64,000 nt of DNA from the NCBI GenBank assembly GCA_029532625.1, contig JARFXM010000009.1, positions 2,046,001-2,110,000 on the forward strand, written 5' to 3'. Each line of letters begins with the position of its first letter. Positions within the stretch are counted from its first letter, which is position 1. Below the pieces are notes generated by a model. It searched no databases. It saw nothing but the letters and a program-made list of their open reading frames with translations, and was not told the DNA's origin. A program made the position numbers and the translations under genes. Shown one piece after another: positions 11,701 to 25,729 of this stretch. The DNA is from Lomentospora prolificans (taxonomy: Eukaryota > Ascomycota > Sordariomycetes > Microascales > Microascaceae).

Positions 11701-13044
11701 ATTGCAGCCAGCTTCATTCCTTCCCTATGCGCTACCCGGTGATGAGCTAGCGTCGAGACCACACTCTTCCCATTCAGAGGGGAATTGCTGCGGCGAGATC
11801 ATCTTGCAGATGAACTAGATGGGCAGAATACGAGAAATTGAGACCACGCGTCCGTTGCACTCTCGTCTGAAAAAAGTGCCTAGTTATAATAAGCTCACTC
11901 CTGTAATCCGGGGTACGAAGACACGGCATCTGACTCGTATTCCGAAGATGCAACCTTCAAAACGGAGCTTAACCTTTGCTGCGGGCTCATTCCCGCATGT
12001 TTCGCCCGCCGCGGAAAGGGTAAGTCGTGAGGAGAAATGAAGTCTTGGGACATGACTAAGCAACAACTTCATTCCTTCGCATTTCCAATTTTAGAAGCGA
12101 GACAAATCATGGCGGCTTTCTCGGAATCTGGACTTAGGCTTGGCAGTGAAATTCCGAGACATGTCGATTGCAGTGGAAGGGCAGACAATCAATGACTTGT
12201 CAACCGTGGCTCTCGCCTGAAGGGCCCAGCCATGCACCGCCAAAGCTGGCTGAGGCACGTTGGTGGTTCACGAGCTCGGCGGGTTTGCCAAGACCGCAAC
12301 AGGCTTGGCACTCTTAGCAATATTTCCCCGAACACCGAGACGCCTAACCTACAATACTGAGGTACCATTATGGAGTGTGACCCGTATTGGGTATCATGCA
12401 CAAATGACAAGTTAGTTGCGCCCGGGGTTCACTGTTGCTGCCTTCGTGGAAATAGCGCAATCGTCAGGCGGTCTGTAGGGCCCTATGGATGTGGCGGTCG
12501 ATGCAAACTAAACGTTGTGAAGAGAAGTCCAAAACAGCGGTCTAGTCGTCCTAAATCTAGAGACAAGCTAGCTGGCTATCCTAGGCTAGATACGGCTCGC
12601 CATCATCATAAAGCTAAGACGGCGAGGCGGCCAAGCTAAAGGAGCAATAGACGCAGAGACAACCGTCCAGCTGAGTCGGGAACCGGCACCATGTCTTCAT
12701 CGAGCCAAGCGCGGTTGAAACTTAGGCATCACGAGTGACCCTTCGAGGGCTTTTTTTTTTGGCGCTTCGGGCTGGCGAATATAAGCTTGTCTTTGTGTGA
12801 TACCGTCCTGAACGTCGAACGGGCTGTGTTCGATAATAATCCACGGCAGTTATATTAGGCATGCGAGCCGGTTGTTTGATTCTGGATCAATTACCCCAGA
12901 CTGAACCAAACATGGAAGGCAAGACCCTCTTCTCATTCTGCGCTCTGCCCCAGCCATCCCTACCAACCATTTCGGGCTGCGAGCACAAGTGTAGGAGAGT
13001 TTGGCTGAGCAGAAACAGAACCGTACCATATTTGGTCTTCTTCC

Positions 13045-13066
13045 TTTTTTTTTTTTTTTTTTTTTT
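13045..13066. repeat. T22 homopolymer
   Basis: Uninterrupted run of 22 T. No target duplication or retroelement body is visible beside it. Confidence 0.95.
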
Positions 13067-14022
13067 CTATGCAGCTGAAGCAAGTAATAGAGCGCCCGAC
13101 TGCCTCTATTGCTTGTAATTCGTCCTGAGTAAACCCCTCCCTCGACTTTCTCCCCACCCCGCCCGCACGCCGAACAATGCCGTTACCATTCCGAGGGGTG
13201 TGTGGCGTGCGAGATGATGGAATTGCGGTTACGGGACAATAGGAGGCCATGCTTATGGCAGGACTGCCCTCGAAAAATCTTGGAAGGTTCTAAACCCGCG
13301 TGCGGATGGGGGGAAGAAGAAGATGATCGGTTAGTTGTCAATAGTTCCTCCATGCGGAAGACAATGGACGCGCGAGTGAAACGGGAAGCTTGGATTGGGC
13401 GTCGGGCCTAAGAAAGGAGCCAGCCGCATTTGCTGCAGTGGCACTCATGCTAAATAGCCACGCAGCAAGGCCGACTATTCCCGCCACGATGGTTCCTCCC
13501 AGTGGGGGAACACAACGAGGGGCCAGTTTCCGATGGTCAAGTATATTCGACGATGGACGGGCCCTGGACCGGGCATATCAGCCTTCGGATTCTTGTTAAA
13601 TCTCACCCTGGCTCTCCCTCCAGATACCGCAAATGACCTTGGCCAAGGCGCGATTCATGCCTGACTAACTGCCTTTTCCTACAATCCCCCCCCGATACTG
13701 CCGTCATTGGATCGGAACGAAGGGAGATGGATTTGTCCGAATTTCCCTCAAAACGTTTCTTGTCGGGTCTATGAATACCCGTACGTGCCGCGAAAATGCG
13801 CTTTGTCGCTCACACTTTACACCGATTCAACGAGGTTTTAGTCGCGAGATGAAGCAACATGCCCAGATAGACGACACACTCTCTCCTGTTGGCGAGGGGC
13901 CAGTCAGGAGAGACGGCCAGAGAGGGGTGTGGTTGTAACCGAACCTAACGCCAAGACTTGGATGCTGTCACCTTGTAGGACTTTCGGGCAGAGCAGCTCG
14001 TTCGCAACGTACTTGTATAACG

Positions 14023-14023
<1 letters not shown>

Positions 14024-14060
<37 letters not shown>
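14024..14060. repeat. T37 homopolymer
   Basis: Uninterrupted run of 37 T, the longest single-base tract in the window. Read on the minus strand it would be a poly(A) tract, but the adjacent minus-strand upstream sequence (above 14060) shows no recognisable retroposed body. Its exact length is prone to sequencing error. Confidence 0.93.
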
Positions 14061-14061
<1 letters not shown>

Positions 14062-17000
14062 GATTAGTTTGGATTGGACCTGCGGGAATACCGGCGGTGT
14101 CCCTTTCGGCTCCAAAATGCCACATCAAGGTGCTTGAGGGTCAAGTGGAGCAGACGAACAAGGGGCAGAAACATTGAACGGGAACCACTGGACCACAGGC
14201 GCAATCCAGCAACGGTCGCCCAACTCGCCCGTGTCGAGGGCTTTGGCCAACCGGCCTGATTTACACGCTTGCCCCTCGCTATCCCTCCAACCTGGTCTTC
14301 AGAAGAGGGCCTCGTGACACCATCCCACATACCAGTCCCCTTGCTTTGGCTACCGACTCGGTTTCATTTTAATCCAACCACGAGCGATAGCCGAGTAAAA
14401 CGAAGGAAAGAAGCGCACATCCCTCTTCCCGAGGAAGAAGAGAAAAAGTTCCCCACCCCACAGCCGGGAATGAAATCTACCATTCAGGAAAGGAAATCGA
14501 GAGGTACGAAGTCGCAACGTGACGGGACCGGGATCAACTGGTAGGAAGAGGCTGGTGGCTAGTGAGAGAGTGTGCTCGACATGGCTTGTTACAACCGATC
14601 ATTCAATTGATGGATTGATTGATTGTAAAAGGATGACTGCTTGTACGACCCTTCAACATTGAAGTCCGCTGCATCATCGCTGGGGAATCCAGCCAGCGGT
14701 GGGATTAGGGATGCCAAGGGCGCTATACTTTTAGTGGAGCTGGGCTGGGGTGCTACATCTACCGCCATATCCCACGGGCCGTGTAGAATGTATCATAGGG
14801 CCAATAAGTGGCCTCAAGAACGGTCCAACCCACAAATACGTCACACCTGCCTCCATTCTCGAGCACATACCCTCTCGATCCACCCATGCCGTCTTCCCAT
14901 ACGCCCCCTCCTCCCTTCCCACACTCCACCCATGACAGCCCATTCCCCCATGTTCTCAGTGGACTTGAAGCTCTTGGCGTTGTTTCTGTGTCCTTCGCCT
15001 TCAAGTATTAGGATGAGATTTAAACACGATGTCTCTTGTTCCTGGCCTGGTAATAAACGTCGTTGGTGCCAAGAGCCCACTTTTTTTCTTCCACCCCTTC
15101 CCTTTCCCATGTTACCCGGAGTCGGCCTCTCGCCCTCCTGTCCCCTTTCTGCTTGGCCAGCCTGCCCAGACCCTCACTAACACGGCCCCTTGACCCTTAA
15201 GTTGCCTTTCTTTCTCCCCCACCGCCAAGATCTCTGCTCCTGCCCTAAATCCGGCTTGGCCTGGGTCTTGGCCGCGTCTTGAAGATGACCAAAAAGTTCC
15301 GGATAGCCGCTTTCTCGAGTCCAGAGAAGGGTAAACCCCAGAGACGACGAGCTGATGCATATCTGAAAGAGATTCACAGACCGACATTGCGATCGCTGTA
15401 ACCCCGAAATCTGCAGGACTTCAGGTTCAGGTGGTGGAACGGAAGGTGCCCAGCGCCAGGACCAAGATGACCTGCTAGGGAGGGACTATCACTTCCAGTC
15501 AACCTCGACCCTCGGCAGAAGCCGCGCACTCCTCGAGGTACTGTGACTACATGTCATGCGTAGGATCCCCTTCTGGCGCGTAAGAGAACCACAGAGCTGG
15601 GTTTCTCTGCTGCCCATCCTCCAGGGCCGTCATCGTCGTCTCTTACATCCATGGATGCAATATGCGTGATAGAGGGGGATGGGGTGTGGGTGTTTGGCCC
15701 GTCACACTCCGATCATGGTTCCAGCTGCATATCTAGATTCAATCTGATTATTGGCCACATCGATATCTCGTGGGCAATTACTTACATTACTTCGCATCGA
15801 AGCAAAGCATTGGCAGGATGCACCCTCTCCTTTCTGCTACTGTTCTCTGTGCCGAGCTGTCCACTCTTTCCCCCTCCTTTTAATGTCTCCTGTTCCGGGC
15901 GCCAAGACCAACGCGCCTCTCAGCACAGAGGTCCTCCGCATCTAGTGGAATGGAATGGCCACATGATGAGCTCGAGTCGCCGCGAGCGCAGCCAGCAAAG
16001 TGTCGGTGAAACGACAGCTCCTAGGGGAAATTTCGAACGCGGATAGAGCCTGTTAGGTTCCGCGAGGATGTGGGTCATAAGCTCAAGGGCGATGTGGAAA
16101 ATCCCTGTCAAACCCCATGTTGGGCGCAAGGCCGCCGGATGATGCAGTCACCGCGATTTCATCTTCTTAAACTGACGAGTCTGTTAATTTTGGCATTCAC
16201 ACACGCCCCGTTCTTCGGCTACCATTGCCGCTCCGCCTCGGCCTCCAAGACATGCTTCGCATGGCTTGTGTTTATTCTTCTATCGTGCTTCCAGATGCGC
16301 ATTGCAGGAGAGCTCCGAGGATTTGTCCTGTGCCCGGCCAAACCCGAAGATTTCGTATTATCATGGGTCTCCACGCAATGGGGTTCGTTATCTTGAGGTA
16401 CGCGGTCGTTGGCTCGAGTCGTTGGCTCGCGGTAATGAGCCCACGACGAATGGCACGACATGGTCCAAGAACCCGAATGCGATGAGAATCATATTAGCAG
16501 CACAACGTCTGGTATTCTTGCATGGAAAAGGGACTAGCTTCCCCACATCTATGATGGCATCGAAACGGCTTCTAAAGCGGCTTCTTGCCTCCCACAACTC
16601 CGTTCCTGCGACACAAATTATCTTCGTATAGAGATGGTCCACAGGCCAAAAAAAAACTTAGTGGCACTATTCTTGACACGGCCTCACGAAGGATTCTGGG
16701 TCGGCTTCGACTGGGCAGGCGTGGCGAGCAAGGCGCAGTCGGGGACTGAAGAGGAGTGCATCTTTACGATTTTCGGATGCCAAGTTTGGTCATCTCAAGA
16801 AACATGATGAGCAGAATGTCCCAATGAAGAGACAGCTCGGGGATATTAAAGGGCTTTTGAAACGAGGATCGAAACCAAACATGATCTACGGGCGATGTAC
16901 CACCGTAGTTGGTAGAACACAGCTCTTACAACTCATTTCCACTGTCGAGAGGAAAGAAAATATGGCAAGAAGGAAAATGAGAAAAAAAGAAAAAAAGAGG

Positions 17001-20000
17001 GACCAGGCCTAATCTGAGTGTGTCTCGGAAGTGTAAGGGCCAACGATGGGCGGTCGGTGTCTATCGACGTGTACGTTCCCTATCGACCACTCCTGCCTCG
17101 ATGTTTTAGCTTAACCTACGTTTTTGGCTGCAAAAATGCTGGATGTCATGACAGGCGCAACAACTGACTGCCAGTGGATAGCCAGCGGAATGCGATGCGA
17201 GCAACCAAGTCAGCCAGCGACAAGGCTGCATCAAGGAGGGGGACCCTTTTAAAAGTGTCTGTTTCTTCTCTTCTTGTTTCCTCTTTCGTCAGGTGGCTCC
17301 CCCGCATAATTACATGCTTGCAGCAAAGGAGCAGGTCAAACGCAACGTAACGGCAGCACAGCAGGCAAGCTGGCGAGAGCAACAGCACGCAGAAGCAAAG
17401 CAGCGCGTTCAGCCAACAAGCCACGCCCCTGGTCAGTAATTAAAAAGCACGAATCCCCGAGCTCAGAGACCAACCACTGAAGAAGGACATTCGTCATCGA
17501 AGACTCGCGATTGACGACGCAGGCTAGCGCGTGACATGTCCAAAAGCGCCGCCGCCTCCTTGCCACAGAAAGGCTGCCAGAACGAAACGTAGAAAATGGC
17601 CCTCGAAGGCCACGCTTGAATCCGTCGGATAAGATGGAGATTGGACAGGATAGTTCGGCCAAGCCCTGACTGTGACCCAGTTATCCAAACCGTAAACTGC
17701 AATGATGTACGTAGGCCCCTTTTACAGATGGCCGGATCGTATCATGTCAATCTTCCTTTTATAGGTGTGTTTCCGGGTTGCTCTTAATTGATTTCCCCCT
17801 CACCCCCCAATTCCCCCTTCCTAAAACGGGAGGCGCAGATATTTCGTCATCGTCGTGTTGATCGTAGCGATTTTGTCCGCCTTTCGCGAGCCAGGGCACA
17901 GGAGAATGAAGGACCGAGAAAACAAAACATTTAATAAAATTTGGATTCGCGCCTACCAGTAGCACCCCAGTCGTCTCAAATCATCCAGTGAGAGGGAGGA
18001 ACAAATCCACAATGAACCCTCGGGGCCAGGGTTCTATCGTTGTCGGCTGGCTTGGGTCGAAAATGACATTGAGAGGGGCGAGGTGAACGTGGGGACCGGG
18101 AACCTGTTGATTAGCATTGTTCCAGTGCTGTGGACCAGTCAAGGATCTTCAGGAAATGTAGGCAGGGACCTGTCGTTCGCCAATGAGATTGGAGGTTGGG
18201 AAGGGATACAAGCCCGAAGTGACGAGGGGGAGGAAAAGAGGAAGGGACTTATCCGTAAGAGGATCCTCTAATCGACGTCATCCGAGGCTGGGGGAAGGGC
18301 CAACGTCCAAGATCCCTGACTAATTACTATACTTGGATATTACGCTCGCTCCTTGGTTCTGGAATTCTGCGCCCTGACCAGCATGTTCCGCCTGTCCAAG
18401 AAGTCACCTTTCAGAGGACGGCTGATGACTCTTTTGAGCAGATTCACGGGCGGCGTGGGAAGTGACGGCTTGAACTCCCGCATTTCGCCTTGGTCCGCTG
18501 GTGACTTTTGCAAAACATCATTCCACATCACCGCTGATAGCAAGCGAGCTTCCGAAAAGTGGGGAGCTCCGACCTTAGTCAATGGACCTTGGCTTTGATA
18601 GTTGCACTTATAGCTGGCGCCGCTAAGTAGAGCTCTGCGTACTTTTGCCGTTCATCATGTTCTCCAATACTTGATGTGACCCATCCATGGTAGTTGGGCA
18701 CACCCGCTTGCTAGTGGCCTTTTCCCACTCAGGCACTGGGCGAACTCAAACTCTGTCGCGAATGACGAAAGTAAGCAGTTACTTTGGCGGGAAAATGTGA
18801 GGGGTCAACTAGACAAACGCATTGGCAAGGACGCCTACGGGGGACGAGACCCGGGAAGAAAAAAGGAAAGGAAAAGGGTTCTCATTAGGACCGTCCTTGT
18901 AACTGTGGCTTATGGTTCTGGCTCTGACGCATCCCATGGTAGTAGATCAGTGGTCTACGCCGCCCATCAACGCATCGCCGAGGTCACCTTGTGCAGACCT
19001 CTCCTCAACCGAGACCTCCAAAATAGCAGATCGGCGTTATAGATGGATGAGTGCGACCACGACTCGATAAGGATTGTCCATCTTGTGCTATAGGACATCT
19101 CGGTCTCGAACCCTTATGATCTGCCTACTTGCGATCCCTTAATGTTCATCGGTTTCGTTGCACGTTATCATGCGGGGAATTACCTCGTACCGCATGTCGG
19201 CCTTGCCGTCCCTCTCCAATCATACCATGCTGCCATGGGGATCTCCTCTTGCTCTGGAAAATGTGCTCCTGGTCTGGTCACCATCGCGGTCATTATTACG
19301 GTCAGTCTTCCTAATATTGCTGTTTGCCCACTGTCGGGATTTCCATCTGCGCCTTGGAGGATCAAGGTCCGCCCAATAACAGCTTTGCGATTGCCCTCCC
19401 GTCCTACCGATTCTTGACAATTCATTCAAGCGAGAAAGTTCAAGGGATTGAGTTTCGTTTCATTTTCGCAGCCGCAAATCCCCACGCCGAGGATGCGCCA
19501 CGTCAGAAGGTTTCCATTCTGATCGTAGCCGCTCCCTTCTCGTTCTACGTTTTGGCAAGGCCCCCTCATAAGCCCCATGTTCCGGCACGGCCTGGCCAAG
19601 GTTCGCGGGCCAAATCCCCCCCCAAAGTTTTCGCCATGGGCAAGCGCCCTTGCTCCCAGGATGGGATCACGATAGTGGAATGACACACCCTGGTCCATTG
19701 GCACACTTGCACACTGGGGTACTATTGGTTCTTATATGAATGGGTGGTGCCCCGCTAAGACCAGCGCAGCATGGTTTCAGTCTCGTGTGTTGGTACAAGT
19801 TTGGTTGTTTCTCAATGAGCAGGTATTTTCAGTTTTCTTCATGAGGTGTCCTATTCCAGGCGGTTGCGATACAGAGCAACGCGAAGGAGGCAGTCAGAGC
19901 GATCAGAGAGGGGTGGGAGGAATTGCCATAGGTATCCCAAATCGGATGCAGCCCGGTGCCACGAAAACTAACGGAGAACGGCACTATCAAGAGCAAAGAG

Positions 20001-23000
20001 TAAAAGTTCAAAGTTCTCATAGCGAAATTTGTCTTTTAGTAGCTTCGAGGTGCCTTGGGTTTCGACTTTGATGTTCTCTTATTTCGATTTTTCCCATTAA
20101 CTTTTCTCGACGACTTCTTCCCCATTTTTTAATGGTAAAAACCCGTCCCCACAGAGACGCGCAAGACAGCTGTGACAGAATGACCCCGGCCAGGTCGAAA
20201 GGTGCTAAAAATCCGTTTGCTTCGCAAAGAGACGAGCTTCGACATTGGTGTATGTTCCGTATGGCCCTCCTCTCCCCGCTTTTAGGCCTATTGGCATGTA
20301 ATGACGAAGCGGTGGAGATGGGACTGTGTACTTCGTACATGAGTCGCCGCGAAAGCAATATGGCTCTATTATGCCAAGCAAACAGGTTTGAGCTAGATGG
20401 TGTTTCACGGAACCCCAGAGGAGAAAAAAAAAGAAAAAGTAAAAAAGAAAAGGGAGGACAAGGGCAAATGTTGATCTTGTTTTATTTTTTTTTTCCTTTA
20501 GCTACCCCTCCCTTGTCTGCGTTCTTCCCACCCTTGCACGAATCGTCAGAACGCGCGATATCACGGGTTGCCTCTGTTGGAGATTGAAGCTACAATGGCT
20601 CGCGCCGAAAGCTCGGGGAGAGAGAGGAGACTTGCTTGCAGCTGATTTGCTTGGGTCGTCTTGTCTCTAGCCGGCCAGTCAAATCAGCGAAACGCGCGGG
20701 TCCAAGAGGCCATGTCTGGTCTCACATGGGCAATTTGCCTGATAACAAACTTGTGAGAACGTGCGCCCCAGACCGGCGTGCATCAGGTGTTGCCAACGCC
20801 AATCCAACTCCATTTTCGTTTCTGCTCATTCTGGCTGCTCGAAGACGAGTTTCTGCTTGCTCAGGGAAAATGGATGTTACCCGACTGTCTGTTCTAGCTT
20901 CTTTACCTTGATCCCCGCCATCTTTCTTACCCACCCACCCTTCACTTTGGCCACCCTATAACCTCCCTCTCAAACCAGGTACAGCCGGGCCCTGAAGAAG
21001 AAAAACCTGGGGCCATTATCGCCGAAACTATACGCCAAGAGGTCGGCGGTGATGGTGACATTGCTCTTCTCCAGTTCATTGGAGCCATGGGTGAAAAGAG
21101 CCCCCCACGGAAGTCGGTTTGCTAGTTTAGGTAGAAGTTGCAGGATATCACCCATGGCATGCGGCAGCAAGAGCGTCGGGTTCCCTCGCCGTGTTGGAGG
21201 GCCAGTCCAATCAGAAAGCACACGTTGAGAGCACGGATTTTTAAGTGTACAAGTAAAGGCCGAAGCGGAGGGCCAGGCTGAGAGTGGCAGCCCAGCGGAA
21301 TATCAAAAGACCGGTTAGCATCTATCCCTTCAAAGCCTTCTCTGATGAAGATGTAGCATGCAATAGCATGCACGTTCTTGCTTCCTTTTCTTCTTTCCTT
21401 TCCTTCTTTCTTTTTTCTTTTCTTTTCTTTTCCTTTTTTTTCCTTTCCCTCCTCATCCTGTCTCCTGTCTCCGTTCCTCCTCTCCTCCATGACACATGCC
21501 GTGATCCTCCACAGCCAATTAGGGGCACCCAATCCCACGATGGCACCCTCTAGCGGTTCGCACCCTCGTCCCTATTCTTCTCGTCTCCGTGTTCATCGTT
21601 ATCTAAGCTCAACGATTTTATGTACATCCCACAATATGGGGCTTTTAAATCCCCGGATTATGCCTCTACAACTCTCCCTTGTAGCCGTACCAGAATCACA
21701 TGTGTCATGGCATTCCGGAAACTGTCACTTACTTAACAATAGCGCATCGACATTATCGCAAGTGCAGTATCCGAGACAGGGCTTGGAAAGATGTAGCTGC
21801 TGGTCGAGAAATCGAAACCCAAAAATAAATCACACGCCTTTCCTAGATTTGCTGAGCCTTGGCCTTGTCAGCCAAGTCTCTGCCTTGTCCTTTGCGCCGC
21901 AAAGGGGAAAACGTCTGATTCGCAGCATCCCCCCCCCTTGAAAAAAAAAAATCACCTCCCCACACGGAATCCACCTTACTTTTCACCGCCTCTGAAGAGT
22001 CAAAGACGGAGGAGGGTCCAATAATGATTGTGTTACTGTTCACTTATTTCCATGTCTCTCCGTGTTGGGCGTATAGCCGGCGAAGCGCGCGAAGCCCCCA
22101 GAACAGCCCCCTCCCTGCTGACTGTCATGCAACTTGGCGCAGTGGCGGAAGAGAACAAGCTATCTGTGTAGGTTCTAACACGCCACGGAATATTAGGCAT
22201 GAGGTTAGCTCTTTTCGGGGAAGAAGCTAAGAAGAAATGTGGGTTACGAGAGAAGAGGTTTGGTTTGCACCTTGCCTCTCTGGCTTGTGCTTCTGCTCGC
22301 CTTGGGAGCTGAATAGCGAATTTCAACAGCAAGGGCGTTGAACCCCGCCGTCCAGTGTTGGCCGAAAGTGTGGGTGATTTCATTCTTTTCCATCTACGCT
22401 GAGGCTTGAAAGTCCGATCTGGGAAGGGGCGAACGAAGGTGAAAAGGGGGAAGAGGGGGGGTGGAGCTTGTGCTGCCAGCTTGGAAGCTGAGCCGTTGAG
22501 AGAGCCGGAAAGGGAACATTGGATTAGAAAGCGACTTCTGTCCGTTTCCCAGCCCAGAACGGGATTGAAATTTTTCCCCTATTCCTGGGTGGCGTTTTTC
22601 TTCACTTGTCTTGTGTTAGTGCGCATTTACCGAGCAAGATGGGGACTCACTCACCTACCAGAGCAAGGAATATATTTCTTGTCCTTAGTTTATCCCCTCG
22701 CGAGCCATGTTATTTTTTACATGTTACCCGACTGGCATCAAGGTACATTGGTAACTCTACGCTATTCACCTACCCATTAGCCGATACTCCAACTTTGTCC
22801 TGGTGTCCCCGCCAAGTAAGCTCGTAGAAACCCACCACAGCGTTTCCGCAAGGGAAGCGTTTGGCACATCAGGCCGTCTTGCATCAGGCCGTCCTCGAGT
22901 GCCTCGAATTCACTGACACCCCAAGATTGAAGGCGCAAGGTTTGCAGATCTCGATCAAAAACAAGGGCAAATACGTCCCTGTTTTGACGTGAGACAGGCG

Positions 23001-25698
23001 GACAAGCTCGGCCCCGGTGAAGCAAAGCATACAGCGAGCATCATATTCCTATTCTATAGAGGGATTGGCTGCCCATCTTCTCACCATGGCTCGGCCGAAC
23101 CACCCCTTTTAAGCCCAGAAGCTGCTCATCACCAAGGGGTTGGATGGGGTCAACGGTGAGATAGCCAAGGCTTTGATCTCTTGGGGTATTATGGGTCTCA
23201 GCGCGGAAATTCTTTGGTTAATGTGATCGCCTACTGTGTGGCAGGAGGTCAGAGGCAAAAAAACCAAAGGGATGCCAAGGAAATAAAAGGCCAGGCCCGA
23301 AGGAGCAGTCAGTCAAGGTACATATGTACATAAACTGGCACTAATGGACTGTCCCGATAGAATGTCGTGTTTGAAGAAGAGCAAGGGGCCCTGCACTTTT
23401 TAAAAGAGCCTCCTGGTACACACCCTCCTCGATGACTTCACTCACGCCCTCGCTCAACGCCGGTGCTAGACAGATCCCTGTAAGATCACCAAGAAAGTGG
23501 AATGGGGTATAATAGGAAAGATATAGTTGTCGGAACCGCTCGAGCGACACACCACCGAGGGCGAATCTAGGATTCAATGAAATCACCTTTTGGATCATGC
23601 CGATTCGGGCGCCACACTGTCCTCAGGCCTCTCATGGTATCCTATGGCGAACTCAACTTCTGACCTCAAGAGGGAGATGAGGGAATCAGGTTTCGAGAGC
23701 ATGGGGTGTGCCAGACGAGCCAAATCGTTGAGATCAAACCAACATAACCTTTTCCCCTCCATGCTCTACTAGCGCGAAGTATTGCAATACGAAGAGCATA
23801 GCCCAAAAAAAGTTTGCGGCATGCTCCCTTCATCACTTTCCCCTTTAAAGACGGGCCTCGATAGGGTTTAGGTCTGGGGTTGTAAGGCTCGAATCTGGCC
23901 CGGTCGCTGGCTTACAGGGAACCACATCAGTCGGCGGACAATTCCCGATTCGAAAGGTATGGGCGGGTCTGCACGTCTGCTAGCAGCCGAGTATTCGAGA
24001 CTAAAATACCAACTGGCAAGGCCCAGAAAGAGGTGGATGGCTGGCGAAAAGGGTAAAAAAAAAACCACAGACCTATGTTCTCTGGTTCTGAGGTCACCCG
24101 AGCACCCCAACCCGTCCAGCTTGAGTCATAGCTGATAGCATTCCTCTGGTTCCCCAAGCTAAGATAAGATTAGAAGAGTGCAAAATTTTCCCGTGTCCTC
24201 CGATCAAACAGTGCTTCCCTTTAATCGCAAGAGATGCGGGCAAGCGGATTGCGGCCTAATTGTCATCTTCAGGCGTCGAAGTTAGGCGGAGGAGCAGCTG
24301 GTAATGGTAGAGTAATACTAACGTGGAAGAGTCCAGAACTTCTCCTTTGCTTTGACGGAAGTGAAAGCGAGACGCACCTGGAGCGGGCAAAAAGCTGTTG
24401 ACAAAGTCCGCAAAACGCAATTGCGTCTTCACTTTTCCAAAACGTTATCCGAATAGTTGCTTTTTTGGAGACGCGCCACCATTTATGTCTTGTGCGCGTT
24501 AGTCGTAGTCTGCCTTCCTCCCTCGCCTGCTGGCTACTTGTACTTGGCAACACTGATTACACCTGGGGCTATTAAACAACGTGCAAATGTGGGCTGTGTG
24601 TACTTTTGGCGAGTTCTTCGTGGAAAGTGCAAAGAAGGGCGTCGGCAAGGCACTGACTGTACCCCTAGCACACCGCCAGCGACCCAACCTGAGTTTTCGG
24701 TCTGGAGAAAAGACTGGATCTTTGAGTCACACCCGCTTGTTTTTGTTCAATTTTGAGCGGCGTACGTAGTATTGCCAAGGGGTTCAACAATTCAAATCCG
24801 AGTCTTGTAGCCTACCCCAGTATGCCAACGCTTCAATGTTTTGAAAAATTGGCTTCTGCTTCTGTTCCTTTCTTCGCTGGCCCAACGTTGGAATGAGGGG
24901 CTCTGCTGGCTATGGCCAGGGCCGTGACCATGACCCGACTTTGCTAGAAATTTCCTCGATTGCCCTTTCCGTACATGCGCGAAGTGGCTTTGATGACGGA
25001 TGGGGAATTTTGAGCTTGGCTGTGACTGAGGTACAGCACACTACTCCGTAATTTCTGACGCTGGCAATGGTGCTGAACTGGGACCGGCTGGCACTGGGCA
25101 GGCTCTTCATTGATATTGTCTCTCGTGGGCCTTTGAAAGAGTATGCACCACCTCGAGCCCTCGCCTTTTTCCCACACAGTCCGTCCCCACTGATTCACTC
25201 CCCACCCCCTTGACAGTACTTCGTCTTTATTTTTTTTGCCCTCTTTCTATCTCCAAAAATTTTACTGATAATTACGCACCCTTCTCACGCCCCCGCCCTG
25301 CCTAATACTGCTGTGTGCAAATAAGACGCCTGGCTGGCAGAGGGAAACAAACCCACACGAGGGAAATGTCAAGGGGCGATTCCCACCACCAGTCTCTCCA
25401 CATCCCCGTACATCCACGCCTTTCCCGCACCATCCTGCCGGCTTCCCGTACATCAGCGTAAAACTACAACTCTCGCCAGTACTTGGCCAAGCGCAGCTGG
25501 GGAACCAGCAGGTGGAAGAATTCCATTCCTACTTTGTACTTAGCAGCAGCTTCGACTCCTAACGTACACTCCTGTACAGTGCTCGCAACCTTTGGAGAGA
25601 GGGAGAGTACATACATGCCGCCGCGTATGCCACGCCTCTGTTTTAATCCAGTGCCCCACCAAGCTCATCGTCCCTCCAGTCCTTCCGTCAGATGTTCC

Positions 25699-25702
<4 letters not shown>
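14061..25702. other. Gene-poor region, no gene recognised
   Basis: The longest stop-free frames are 14641-15180 (179 codons) and 21378-21941 (187 codons), both in pyrimidine-rich sequence and with low-complexity, family-less translations. A 13-bp tandem duplication lies at 16405-16430. A T-arm-like string at about 19087-19105 on the minus strand (GGTTCGAGACC) does not fold into a T-arm. I find no transposase, reverse transcriptase, polyketide synthase or other accessory-gene motif in six-frame reading. Confidence 0.55.

Positions 25703-25729
<27 letters not shown>
25703..25729. repeat. T27 homopolymer
   Basis: Uninterrupted run of 27 T. Confidence 0.94.

Larger units (their letters stand above)
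7405..14023. other. Gene-poor region, no gene recognised
   Basis: I see short overlapping frames only (up to about 137 codons), none with a domain or a plausible exon chain. Contents that can be named are A-rich runs around 7434-7490, an 18-bp tandem duplication at 8733-8768, and a T22 tract at 13045-13066. No tRNA or 5S rRNA signature was found on reading for A/B boxes and the 5S internal control region. It could be true intergenic DNA or hold non-coding transcripts; nothing in the sequence decides this. Confidence 0.6.

Noticed and set aside
19085..19110. B-box match GGTTCGAGACC on the minus strand
   Set aside because: No T-stem pairing and no D-arm upstream.
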